This document shows positions 8,534-15,801 of a stretch of 64,000 nt of DNA, in pieces (position 1 is the stretch's first letter; each line of letters opens with the position of its first letter). The stretch comes from Fimenecus sp045631225 (GTDB lineage Bacteria; Bacillota; Clostridia; Oscillospirales; Acutalibacteraceae): positions 5,868-69,867 of the forward strand of contig JAZQUG010000047.1 in the NCBI GenBank assembly GCA_045631225.1. The letters run 5' to 3'. The position numbers and the translations under genes were made by a program. The notes under the pieces were generated by a model that did no database searches, was not told the DNA's origin, and saw only the letters and a program-made list of their open reading frames with translations.

Positions 8534-8560
8534 ATATAGAAAAAAAACAAAAAATTATGC

Positions 8561-8566
8561 TATAAT
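8561..8566 (+). promoter_or_regulatory. Candidate -10 box of the nuclease-like gene
   Basis: A consensus TATAAT lies 33 bp ahead of the start codon at 8599. No convincing -35 box is visible in the A-rich sequence upstream. Confidence 0.4.
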
Positions 8567-8598
8567 ATTCTAAATTATAAGTTAGAGGGGTTACTGTT

Positions 8599-9639
8599 AT
8601 GACCAAATCAGAACAATTACTAAGTGTTTTTTCTGAAGATTACTTTTTTAAAGAGTTGGTTTTCGATAATTTGTGTTTTACTCCAGTAGGTGGTACAAAA
8701 ATTGAGCTGGCTGATTTGATTATTAATCTTGGGGATATAATAATCGCCATTCAATTAAAAGAACGAAATACAGCAGACCAGTCATTTGAAGAAAGCATTG
8801 AAAATAAATGGCTACAGAAAAAATGTAAAGTTGCAAAAGGACAAGTAAAGGAATCTCTACAACTAATATCATCAGGTGAACTACCCACATTTCAAAATAA
8901 ACGCGGACAGAACATTTCCTTCTCATCAAATGCAGAGGTTATTCCGCTGGTTGTTTTTGAAAATGAATACATTGATAAATATCCGCACCTTTTAAGGAAA
9001 CATTCCGAAAGTGGGATGAATATCAATTGTATGTCATTTGATGATTATGTGGAAATGTGCAAAACACTCGTTTCACCCATTGAGATTGCATCTTATTTAG
9101 AGTACAGAAAAGATTTATATGCGCGTGAAGGCGATATAGACATTATAATTTTTGACGGGGTTGGTGACGAATTAATTATTACTAAACCCACTCAACGTGA
9201 ATCCTTGGTAATGCAGTTTTTGGCTGAAACATATAGTTTTTCTGAAGCTGAAAATCATCTATCCACTTTACAGTTTTTCAGAAATTTTCTTCATCAACTA
9301 CCTGAACACACGGTTAATAGTTCAAAAGAGAATAGTAGCTACGAGATATTACTTTTTCTCGCACATATGAATAGACGAGAAATTTCTTCATTTTGGGATC
9401 TATTAAATCTAACAAAAGAAGAAAATGAAAAGGGAAAGACCGGCCTTCTTCATTCTCTTAGAAGTGGTGAAGATTTTGTGGTCTTGTTTGTATCTGGCAC
9501 GATCAAACCAGTAGATGTGTTTTTACCAATGATAAGAAGAACAGCAGATATAAATCGTATTCTTGAAGTTGCCGTATATGAAATAAGTTCCGACCAATTT
9601 GCTATTGATTTTTTGTATTGGGAAAGCACAAAAAATTAG
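8599..9639 (+). CDS. Orphan protein with a PD-(D/E)XK nuclease-like N-terminus
   Basis: 346 residues, not recognised as a named family. The first 90 residues look like a restriction-endonuclease-fold core: Glu37 and Asp39 in KIELADLIINLGD, a short beta hairpin, then IQLKE with Gln52 and Lys54, followed by a basic helix around KKCKVAKGQVKESLQL. That arrangement (E, D, then Q/E-x-K) fits the PD-(D/E)XK pattern seen in NERD and Mrr-like nucleases. The rest, about 150-346, is mixed alpha/beta with no motif I recognise. No signal peptide or membrane segment. It stands alone between two terminators in the accessory island, a typical setting for a single-gene defence or toxin protein, which is inference only. 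Confidence 0.5.
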   Translation: MTKSEQLLSVFSEDYFFKELVFDNLCFTPVGGTKIELADLIINLGDIIIAIQLKERNTADQSFEESIENKWLQKKCKVAKGQVKESLQLISSGELPTFQNKRGQNISFSSNAEVIPLVVFENEYIDKYPHLLRKHSESGMNINCMSFDDYVEMCKTLVSPIEIASYLEYRKDLYAREGDIDIIIFDGVGDELIITKPTQRESLVMQFLAETYSFSEAENHLSTLQFFRNFLHQLPEHTVNSSKENSSYEILLFLAHMNRREISSFWDLLNLTKEENEKGKTGLLHSLRSGEDFVVLFVSGTIKPVDVFLPMIRRTADINRILEVAVYEISSDQFAIDFLYWESTKN

Positions 9640-9658
9640 TAAAAGATATGCCATTAAG

Positions 9659-9700
9659 CCATATTGTTGTTCAAAAAACAGCAATATGGTTTTTACTTTT
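9659..9700 (+). terminator. Terminator after the nuclease-like gene
   Basis: An 11-bp stem (9659-9669 with 9679-9689, one G-U pair) followed by TTTTTACTTTTT. Confidence 0.8.
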
Positions 9701-9732
9701 TGATAAGAATATCACGAGTTTTTCAAAAAACC

Positions 9733-9962
9733 TTTATTTTCTGTTTCTTTTATGATACAATAATAAAGCCAAACAAAGCAGAATAAGGAAATTATATTAT
9801 CAAAGGGATATTATACCCTTTTTTGGTTATCATCCGATATGAGTTCGGTAAAAACGTGACTCCACTCGGATGGTAATAAGGTTTCCTTTTCTGTTTGAGC
9901 TTTGTTTGGCGACAATCGGAGTTGCGCTTTTCGTGCGTGGCTTCGGTCACGCACTTTTTAAT
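9733..9962 (+). ncRNA. Candidate structured RNA 1 with its own promoter and terminator
   Basis: No gene lies between 9640 and 9979. A weak promoter (TTTATT 9733-9738, 17 bp, TACAAT 9756-9761) precedes a long folded unit. A perfect 12-bp outer stem pairs 9768-9779 with 9899-9910 and continues as AGAA/TTCT and AGGAAA/TTTCCT with a 6-nt bulge. Inside are two arms: 9802-9807 with 9816-9821, and 9831-9837 with 9866-9872, the latter holding an inner GAGT/ACTC pair. After the outer stem comes GACAATCGGAG, then a GTGCGTG/CACGCAC hairpin and TTTTTAATTT, an intrinsic terminator. The predicted RNA is about 190 nt. It matches no class I can name with confidence. Confidence 0.5.
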
Positions 9963-9979
9963 TTAGGGAAGGTTGTGGG

Positions 9980-10405
9980 ATGAACATGAAACAATACATA
10001 AACAATAAATTGGACGAATTTAACAGAGAACATTGTGTTCAAAGTAAGTTGAGCAGTTATGATGGTGACTATCAAAAGCAATGGAAAAAGGATTATAGAG
10101 CCATACATCAAAATCTTTGGGGCGAAATCTCTTCCGTTAACGATGTGCTTGACTATGTTGATAGATATATAAGTTTGGTCGAAAGAGAAGAAAAACTGAA
10201 TGTAACATATTTGGATATATATGATATCGATTTGGCGTTATATCGTGCGGTGTATGCTATTAGCAAAATGGCACAATGTTACGATAATCCTAATTGTGAT
10301 TTTAATACATTTGGAAAGGATAAAATAGATAATCTGTTCATTAAATTAGAGAAGACTTATAGCAGAATGAAACAAGAAATTCTTCGGAGAACGATGAACG
10401 ATTAA
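9980..10405 (+). CDS. Hypothetical protein in accessory island
   Basis: 141 residues, not recognised. It is strongly helical and charged, with many Tyr and Lys residues, and has no signal peptide, membrane segment, Cys cluster or nucleotide-binding motif. ATG 9980 follows AGGGAAGG. It lies right after candidate RNA 1 and 25 bp before the zinc-ribbon membrane protein gene, so the two may be co-transcribed. Confidence 0.55.
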   Translation: MNMKQYINNKLDEFNREHCVQSKLSSYDGDYQKQWKKDYRAIHQNLWGEISSVNDVLDYVDRYISLVEREEKLNVTYLDIYDIDLALYRAVYAISKMAQCYDNPNCDFNTFGKDKIDNLFIKLEKTYSRMKQEILRRTMND

Positions 10406-10430
10406 GTGGTTTTCATAAGGAGGAATTACA

Positions 10431-11702
10431 ATGGCTCTTATAAAATGTCCTGAATGCGGAAAAGAGATATCCGACAAAGCGATTGCTTGTGTTCACTGTG
10501 GTTGCCCAACATCAACTGCGATGAATAGACAGGATAATCAAGAACAAGATACAATTGATAATGAGAACAAAGAAACTAAAAAAAGCAAGAGAAAACATAT
10601 AACTCTAAGTTCAATTATTGCAGTTGTAATTATTATACTTGTTGCAATAATTGGAACATTAAATAACAGCGGAGATAAAATAGAAACAAGTTGCAACTTA
10701 GGACATTCGGAAGGTTCATGGAAGCTTACAAAAGAAGCTACATTAGTTTCAGTAGGTGTCGAGGAAATTTTTTGTTCTGTTTGCGGTGAGTCTCTTGATA
10801 GTAGGGGGACAGAATGTAAAAAAGCTAAAGTCGACGGAAGTGCTTTTAATTTTAAAGACGAAGAGTTAATTGAATGGATAAATAGTTGGAATAAGAGATT
10901 TGAGGTCAGTAGTACAGAGCTAGGCATGAAAAATCTAAGTTCAAATAATACTAGTTATAAGGTTAAACTTGAATCGACAGGTTCAGAGGGAATATTAATT
11001 TTAAACCACGATACCAATAAAAATGTTTCAGGAATCATGGCATATTTTGATGAACCTATTGAGTCTGCGGCATTCATATCTGTTATCGCACAAAAAATCG
11101 AATATGACTTTTCAAAAGAGAAAGCCGGAGAAGAACTAATTGATAACAAAATGGCATATACAGTTGGTGAAATTGTTGTTATGAGGGTTCAACTGTCCGA
11201 TAATATGGAAGTAGTTTTGTTATCACCTTTTGAATATGTTGGTGAGGTTCTGTCAGGTTCTTTGCTCACCCAAAACGATTGTTTAGTTTCGATTGAAAAA
11301 AATAACGCAAAATTTGCGAAGTACAACTTTAACATTTGGAACTATATTTTGAATGAGTATGGTGAAAATAATTGTTGTTGGTTTTATGACGACGATACAG
11401 AAACCGAAACTGAAGATAGCCTTGGAGAAATCCAGACTTTGAGAGGTATAGTTTTAGCGGAATCTACATATGAAGATGTTATTTCAGCTTATGGTCAAGG
11501 TGAGGCGTTTAGTTTCAATAAAAGTACAGATATACTATATCGTTCAATGAAAAGTGGTGGAGCGACTGACTATAAATATCTTGATGATACTGAAAAAGTC
11601 ATTGTTTACACATATAAAAATATTTATCAAATAGTATTTTATTTTGACTATAGTGGTACAGTTGATTTCATTCTTTATACTGACGGAATTTGGTATGAAT
11701 AA
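10431..11702 (+). CDS. Zinc-ribbon, single-pass membrane protein
   Basis: 423 residues. The N-terminus is a zinc ribbon (KCPECGKEISDKAIACVHCG, two CxxC pairs at about 5-8 and 21-24). A charged linker leads to one membrane segment near 57-79, and the remaining 340 residues should lie outside the cell. This part starts with a second Cys pair set (CNLGH... FCSVCGE) and continues as an unrecognised mixed domain with acidic runs. Ribosome site AAGGAGG precedes ATG 10431. The architecture, cytoplasmic zinc ribbon plus exported sensor, recurs in Firmicutes proteins of unknown role. A signalling or stress-sensing function would be a guess. Confidence 0.6.
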   Translation: MALIKCPECGKEISDKAIACVHCGCPTSTAMNRQDNQEQDTIDNENKETKKSKRKHITLSSIIAVVIIILVAIIGTLNNSGDKIETSCNLGHSEGSWKLTKEATLVSVGVEEIFCSVCGESLDSRGTECKKAKVDGSAFNFKDEELIEWINSWNKRFEVSSTELGMKNLSSNNTSYKVKLESTGSEGILILNHDTNKNVSGIMAYFDEPIESAAFISVIAQKIEYDFSKEKAGEELIDNKMAYTVGEIVVMRVQLSDNMEVVLLSPFEYVGEVLSGSLLTQNDCLVSIEKNNAKFAKYNFNIWNYILNEYGENNCCWFYDDDTETETEDSLGEIQTLRGIVLAESTYEDVISAYGQGEAFSFNKSTDILYRSMKSGGATDYKYLDDTEKVIVYTYKNIYQIVFYFDYSGTVDFILYTDGIWYE

Positions 11703-11733
11703 ATATCTTTTTAAATAATAAATCTTATCTTTG

Positions 11734-11772
11734 TGGTGTCGGTGAAAACCGACACCATCTTTTCTTTTTCGG
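11734..11772 (+). terminator. Terminator after the zinc-ribbon gene
   Basis: A perfect 10-bp stem (11734-11743 with 11748-11757) closed by a GAAA tetraloop, followed by TCTTTTCTTTTT. Confidence 0.9.
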
Positions 11773-11780
11773 GAAAGTTC

Positions 11781-12020
11781 TTGACAAGTAAACAAATGTT
11801 CTGCATAATAGTAAATTGGTAAATAATGTATTTACCCTACAACTGAATATAAACTGAAACACATATTATCTAACCGAAAAAGTATAGTCCGATACTCGGT
11901 TAGTAACGTACGGACAATCAGAGCTTAAAGTTTAAGCCGTTACATAGTTTCAGTGCAAACTGTGCGAGAGGATGAAATGTCCTCCCGCTATTTGTGTTGT
12001 CTATGTGACGGCTTTTTTTG
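11781..12020 (+). ncRNA. Candidate structured RNA 2 with strong promoter and terminator
   Basis: A near-consensus sigma-A promoter, TTGACA 11781-11786, 17 bp, CATAAT 11804-11809, predicts a start near 11816. The transcript would end at the terminator whose stem pairs GCCGTTACATAG (11936-11947) with CTATGTGACGGC (12001-12012), followed by seven T. It contains no credible ORF. Visible hairpins: 11819-11836, 11871-11877 with 11896-11902, 11923-11937, and an alternative long-range pair ACTGAAAC/GTTTCAGT (11852-11859 with 11947-11954) that would overlap the 5' edge of the terminator stem. GACAATCAGAG at 11913-11923 matches candidate RNA 1 at 10 of 11 positions. About 200 nt; class unknown. Confidence 0.5.
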
Positions 12021-12077
12021 TTGTGCAATTTTAACAAAAATAAAAAAGTTTTCGAATTTGCTTGATTTTTTGCCGTT

Positions 12078-12232
12078 CTAAACCCTTACCCCTTGAGGGA
12101 TGTTTTTCTCTCGTGCACCTTGACAACTGAATGACCGTCCGAAAGTGATACTACGCCAAGACCTCGTAAGAGTGAGCGTGCAGACGTTGCGGTGAGATTC
12201 CGGGGCAGGAACTATTTCGGGTGAAACGGCAA
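12078..12232 (+). other. Structured noncoding block resembling an integrative-element leader
   Basis: Between candidate RNA 2 and the XRE gene lies a GC-richer block with several small self-complementary pieces: CCTTACCCCTTGAGG, CTCGTAAGAG, TTTCGGGTGAAA. I associate the phrase around CCTTGACAACTGAATGACCG with noncoding leaders carried by Clostridia integrative elements, but cannot name a family or verify this. No ORF is supported in it. Confidence 0.35.
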
Positions 12233-12265
12233 AATGAATATTAAGCAGCAGTTATGTAAAAACTA

Positions 12266-12294
12266 TTGACTAATGCACCCAATGAGTGTATAAT
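12266..12294 (+). promoter_or_regulatory. Promoter of the AbiE-type pair
   Basis: TTGACT (12266-12271), 17-bp spacer, TATAAT (12289-12294). The expected start near 12301 leaves only a short leader holding the GAGGTGAT ribosome site. Confidence 0.75.
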
Positions 12295-12312
12295 GTTATC
12301 GAGGTGATAGAT

Positions 12313-12960
12313 ATGAATATTCGTGAAATGAGAATAATGCTTGGTGATACGCAAAGTGAATTTTCAGCACGATATAACATTCCTTTTCGTACAGTTCAAA
12401 ACTGGGAAACCGGTGTGCGCAAGCCACCTGAATATATAATAAGCCTATTAGAACAACGCATAAAGGATGATTTATTAAACCGAAAGACAGTTTCTTTGCC
12501 CAAGTATGACCCACAAAAGCAGAATCTTCCGAAAAGAAGTGATTATGTTGGAGCAATCTCATGGCTCAAGGCGGTTCGTGAATGCCTTGGTGAATCCGTT
12601 ATTTTTGCCTTGGATGAAGCTCTTATGTGTCAGGGAAGTTTTGGCGGGCGTAGTGATGAATACTTAGTATGGGTTTATGGTGACGATTCCGTTACACGCT
12701 ATAATGGAGTTGTTGTTCTGGGTAATCATATCAGTTCACAATATATAAAGAATCGAAACGGATTGTTATATACCGATTTTAACAGAACCATACACGATGC
12801 CTTCGCAAATGAGGCAATATTGGATATGCAAGGTATAACCGAAGCAATAAGCAGATATTATTATTCAAACGGAGATAGCTTTGATGGTATATTTGTGGCA
12901 CCGGAATATCAGGTCAGATTTGAAAATTTAGCAAACGATGCTATAAATTATTATGGTTAA
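12313..12960 (+). CDS. XRE-type DNA-binding protein, probable antitoxin of an AbiE-like pair
   Basis: 215 residues. A helix-turn-helix fills about 1-45: REMRIMLGDTQSEFSARYNI then FRTVQNWETGVRKPP, the recognition helix. The C-terminal two thirds are not recognised. ATG 12313 with GAGGTGAT 5 nt upstream is preferred over an extension from 12286. It is 14 bp ahead of a nucleotidyltransferase-toxin-like gene, so it most likely represses the shared promoter and counteracts the partner, as AbiEi-type antitoxins do. It is not an obvious AbiEi homologue, hence the caution. Confidence 0.6.
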   Translation: MNIREMRIMLGDTQSEFSARYNIPFRTVQNWETGVRKPPEYIISLLEQRIKDDLLNRKTVSLPKYDPQKQNLPKRSDYVGAISWLKAVRECLGESVIFALDEALMCQGSFGGRSDEYLVWVYGDDSVTRYNGVVVLGNHISSQYIKNRNGLLYTDFNRTIHDAFANEAILDMQGITEAISRYYYSNGDSFDGIFVAPEYQVRFENLANDAINYYG

Positions 12961-12974
12961 AGAAAGGATAATTT

Positions 12975-13715
12975 ATGAAAATAACAGCAGAAGAAAAACT
13001 TATGTACGATGTAATGAAAGCAATATACGATAGTGGTATTCCTATTGATTTTAAGGGGTCTATGGTTTTGAAGGCTTGTTTGCTTGAGGCAGGATATGAG
13101 GAGGAAACTCGACATACTGTTGATATTGATGCAAATTGGAATTCAGATACGCCTCCGACAACCGAACAGATAAAAGACTCTTTGCAAAAAGCAATTGATA
13201 AAAGTGGGATCGGTTTAGAAGTAAAAATCTTCAGACCCTATGGAGAAAATCGTTCTGCCGGTTTTGAACTTATTGAACGTTCTACCGACGAAACTCTTTT
13301 TACAATGGATATTGATGTGAACAGACCCGTTACCCCGACCCAAATATACGAAGTTGAGGGTATCAGATTTTCAGGTGTATCTCCGTTACAGATGATATCC
13401 GATAAGGTTGAAACAATTTCAAAAGATAAGGTATTCCGCAGAATCAAGGATATTGTTGATCTTTATTATTTTTCAAAAGTTTTTGATTTTAATGTTACCG
13501 ATGTACGTCAGACCTTAAAAAATAGCGAAAGAACTTTGGATAAATTTCAAGGTTTTCTTCACAGAACCGAGGATTTAAAGCATTCCTATGAGAAATTCCG
13601 CTTTGCAGGTGATGTGAATAAGCCGCCTTTCGAAGAGATTTATAAAACTGTAAAGACTTATATTAAGCCGATTCTTCCGAGAGAAAAAACAAGAGACTAT
13701 GATTGCGAAAGATAA
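12975..13715 (+). CDS. AbiEii/AbiGii-like nucleotidyltransferase toxin
   Basis: 246 residues. KGSMVLKACLLE near 27-38 supplies the Gly-Ser of the nucleotidyltransferase fold, and HTVDIDANW near 50 supplies the paired Asp residues; TMDIDVNRP near 116 may give the third acid. The later EGIRFSGVSPLQMISDKVET and RRIKDIVDLYYFS segments match the helical part of the AbiEii/AbiGii toxin family. In type IV toxin-antitoxin systems such proteins modify tRNA or block translation. Ribosome site AAAGG precedes ATG 12975; a terminator closes the pair. Confidence 0.7.
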   Translation: MKITAEEKLMYDVMKAIYDSGIPIDFKGSMVLKACLLEAGYEEETRHTVDIDANWNSDTPPTTEQIKDSLQKAIDKSGIGLEVKIFRPYGENRSAGFELIERSTDETLFTMDIDVNRPVTPTQIYEVEGIRFSGVSPLQMISDKVETISKDKVFRRIKDIVDLYYFSKVFDFNVTDVRQTLKNSERTLDKFQGFLHRTEDLKHSYEKFRFAGDVNKPPFEEIYKTVKTYIKPILPREKTRDYDCER

Positions 13716-13740
13716 TCAATAATAAATTCAAATTAAAATT

Positions 13741-13774
13741 GACCTTCGAAAATAATTTTTCGAGGGTCTTTTCA
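13741..13774 (+). terminator. Terminator of the AbiE-type pair
   Basis: Stem 13741-13750 with 13759-13768 (one G-U pair) followed by TTTTCATTT. Confidence 0.75.
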
Positions 13775-13837
13775 TTTCGAACAGCATGGAACATTTTGTA
13801 GTGCTTATTCCCATTACTATTAGGGGTGTTTTTGCTA

Positions 13838-13869
13838 TATAAAAACTGCCCCCACAAATGTGAGAGCAG
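13838..13869 (-). terminator. Terminator of the GNAT acetyltransferase gene
   Basis: On the minus strand CTGCTCTCAC pairs with GTGGGGGCAG across an ATTT loop (13846-13869) and is followed by TTTTTATAT. Confidence 0.7.
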
Positions 13870-13885
13870 TAAGGTAATTATATTG

Positions 13886-14428
13886 TCAAAGAGTTATCCA
13901 AAATCTTTTTAATCTGCATTTCTCGTTTCGTTCATAAACAGTAGATTCATAAACGCCTCCGTTATTAAGAATTGTTTTCTCGCTACCGATATTACTATCA
14001 ATACAACAAACAAGTATTTTATCAAGACCTATTTCTTTACAGTACGGAAGAACAGCTTTCAACATTGCTGTTGCATACCCTTTTCTTCTTTCGTTGGGCT
14101 TTATAGAATACCCGATATGTCCGCCAAATTTAGAAAGATAGTCATTAAAATAATGCCGCACTTGTATCATACCGACAAGACAATTGTCAGCCTTACGGAT
14201 GTAAAAAAACTGTGTTGCCAAAACTAAACCTTTCGGAAGTGTTTCAGACTTTGTATATTTTTTGCATTCCGCAATATATGCTGTTGAGTTTTCACTTTTG
14301 CGAAGAGGACCACAACCGTCCATTGAAGAATCTGCATCCAAACAAGCTTGTTTATATACAGCAATTTGTTCTGCATAATCCTGACTTGGCTCAACCAAGA
14401 AAAAATCTCCTGCATCTATTTTAATCAT
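13886..14428 (-). CDS. GNAT-family N-acetyltransferase
   Basis: 180 residues. The acetyl-CoA binding motif A is visible near residues 108-125: GYSIKPNERRKGYATAML, with the R-R-x-G-Y/A signature, and the following VLPYCKEIGLDKILVCCIDSN gives the beta-bulge strands. VGMIQVRHY supplies the central strand. The protein is probably cytoplasmic and acetylates a small molecule; the substrate cannot be read from sequence. Single gene with its own terminator. Confidence 0.8.
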   Translation of the reverse strand: MIKIDAGDFFLVEPSQDYAEQIAVYKQACLDADSSMDGCGPLRKSENSTAYIAECKKYTKSETLPKGLVLATQFFYIRKADNCLVGMIQVRHYFNDYLSKFGGHIGYSIKPNERRKGYATAMLKAVLPYCKEIGLDKILVCCIDSNIGSEKTILNNGGVYESTVYERNEKCRLKRFWITL

Positions 14429-14491
14429 CTTTTGTCACTCAACTTTTTAGCTACATTTTTTCATTATAAGGTTCAGTCATTATTAATTTTC

Positions 14492-15019
14492 CTAAAATTG
14501 AATCTGATTACAAACTTCATGTCTACCAAAAAAATCTAATTTTCGTTTGTCGTTAAACTTAGTTTTATAAATATCTTTATATTCAATGGTAATAGTAGTT
14601 TGGGATAAGATGTGGCGTAGCAATTTGCAAATAGTATCATTATTTGGCTCAATTTCAATCAGGGTAATTTTTCCACCAACAGGGATAGTCCATCCATCGA
14701 CACTTTCAACAAAAGTAGACCAATCTTGATCTACATTAGGCATTAAGTCAATCAAGGCTTCAGCCTCATTGTCATTATTATAAGCTCTAAGTTTAGTAAT
14801 GATTAGCGGCCCTGTTCCAACATTTGATATGTATACAGACAATAAATCTTCATAATCGCTTACTTGAATAGATGAAATGGGACGCACACTGTTTTTGTTA
14901 TGTATAATTTGTAAAATGCTAAATATAGTTGTAAACCCCATAGATATAATACTTATCACTACAGCTAAAACAGAAGTAATTGCAACAAGCGTATCGTTAT
15001 CAATATTTAAAAAATTCAT
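14492..15019 (-). CDS. Hypothetical protein with one N-terminal membrane segment
   Basis: 175 residues from ATG 15019, which has AGAGGTGA 9 nt upstream; a GTG at 15031 inside that site is less likely. A membrane segment spans about residues 12-36 (AITSVLAVVISIISMGFTTI). The rest is a soluble beta-rich domain with an acidic middle. No family is recognised. It looks like a membrane-anchored accessory protein, similar in layout to small proteins in defence islands, but nothing in the sequence proves that. Confidence 0.55.
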   Translation of the reverse strand: MNFLNIDNDTLVAITSVLAVVISIISMGFTTIFSILQIIHNKNSVRPISSIQVSDYEDLLSVYISNVGTGPLIITKLRAYNNDNEAEALIDLMPNVDQDWSTFVESVDGWTIPVGGKITLIEIEPNNDTICKLLRHILSQTTITIEYKDIYKTKFNDKRKLDFFGRHEVCNQIQF

Positions 15020-15099
15020 CAATTCATTCACCTCTAGATAAAGATAATATTTACCATAACCCTAATGATACAATGTTCGTAGTTACAATGTATATTTTA

Positions 15100-15129
15100 A
15101 TTATATCACAACCCCACCAAACAAATCAA
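15100..15129 (-). promoter_or_regulatory. Promoter of the 14492-15019 gene
   Basis: On the minus strand TTGATT (15124-15129), 18-bp spacer, TATAAT (15100-15105), about 80 bp ahead of the start codon. Confidence 0.6.
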
Positions 15130-15140
15130 CCTGAATACAT

Positions 15141-15178
15141 ATCCTCGTACTTTAAGTTTCAGTACGAGGATTTTTTAT
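15141..15178 (+). terminator. Stray plus-strand terminator
   Basis: ATCCTCGTACT (15141-15151) pairs with AGTACGAGGAT (15161-15171) and is followed by TTTTTTAT. No plus-strand gene ends nearby, so it may be a relic of deleted sequence. The remainder of the gene-free 15032-15441 stretch holds only small hairpins (15271-15291; 15298-15312) and the tRNA terminator. Confidence 0.6.
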
Positions 15179-15317
15179 GCAAAAATTTCAAGTAAAGGAA
15201 GTGAAAAAATGCTTTAGCAAACCAACCGAAAAACAGGAAAAATGCGTGGCATAAGTCTTAGCAAGCACTGGATTTGTGCATGCAAATCCCACTTATTAGG
15301 GACAGCCCTAAAGCCCG

Positions 15318-15350
15318 CAAAAAAAGTCGCACTCCGAAAGGAATGCGACG
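15318..15350 (-). terminator. Terminator downstream of tRNA-Leu
   Basis: On the minus strand GTCGCATTCC pairs with GGAGTGCGAC across a TTTC loop (15326-15349, one mismatch) and seven T follow. Confidence 0.65.
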
Positions 15351-15441
15351 ATACATAAAAACAAGATAAATATATATTAAACTCTATTTTAAGCAAAAAA
15401 ATTGAGCATTCACAGGTCAAATCCCTTATGAATACTCAATA

Positions 15442-15529
15442 TGGTGCGGACGATGGGACTTGAACCCACAAGGAAGCAATATCCACAGGAGTCTGAGACC
15501 TGCGCGTCTGCCAATTCCGCCACATCCGC
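15442..15529 (-). tRNA. tRNA-Leu (anticodon CAG)
   Basis: 88 nt including an encoded CCA. On the minus strand: acceptor GCGGATG pairs with CATCCGC-type 3' end, D-arm TGGCGGAATTGGCAGACGC with the class II pattern, anticodon arm CAGG-loop-CCTG with CAG at 34-36, a long variable arm, and T-loop GGTTCAAGTCCC. Decodes CUG. Confidence 0.95.
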
Positions 15530-15530
15530 A

Positions 15531-15729
15531 TATTCACTTTTTTAAAATCACTATTGCAATCTTAGTATACTACTTTTCTACGACGCGCCCGCGTGACACT
15601 TGCGGTGCCCAAAATCTTTTTTCACTTGGGGCGTGAAAAGATTTTGACCGCTGCGTCTTTTTAGCCTTCGCTTTTCCCTCCACCGGAGGCGCTCGGCTAA
15701 AAAACTACCAATTCCGCCACATCCGCATA
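15531..15729 (-). repeat. Hairpin-rich insert bounded by a partial copy of the tRNA-Leu 5' end
   Basis: 15705-15729 repeats the 5' end of the tRNA-Leu gene (24 of 25 bases, including three bases upstream). Between it and the intact tRNA lies about 170 bp of GC-richer DNA that contains two large palindromes: AAAATCTTTT...AAAAGATTTT (about 15611-15645) and TTTTTAGCC...GGCTAAAAA (about 15658-15703) with an inner CTCC/GGAG. No ORF. It could be a MITE-like insertion in a second tRNA-Leu copy, or an attachment scar. The remaining gap to 15801 holds nothing recognisable. Confidence 0.6.
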
Positions 15730-15801
15730 CTAAATTTGCTCAATAATAATATCATTTTGAACTATAAAAGTCAAGCATATAACACACCCTGATTATTTGG
15801 T

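Noticed and set aside
11816..12020. Assigning RNA 2 to 6S RNA, T-box or a known riboswitch
   Set aside because: The 5' and 3' ends do not pair as in 6S, and no T-box sequence or known aptamer core is visible, so no class name is given.
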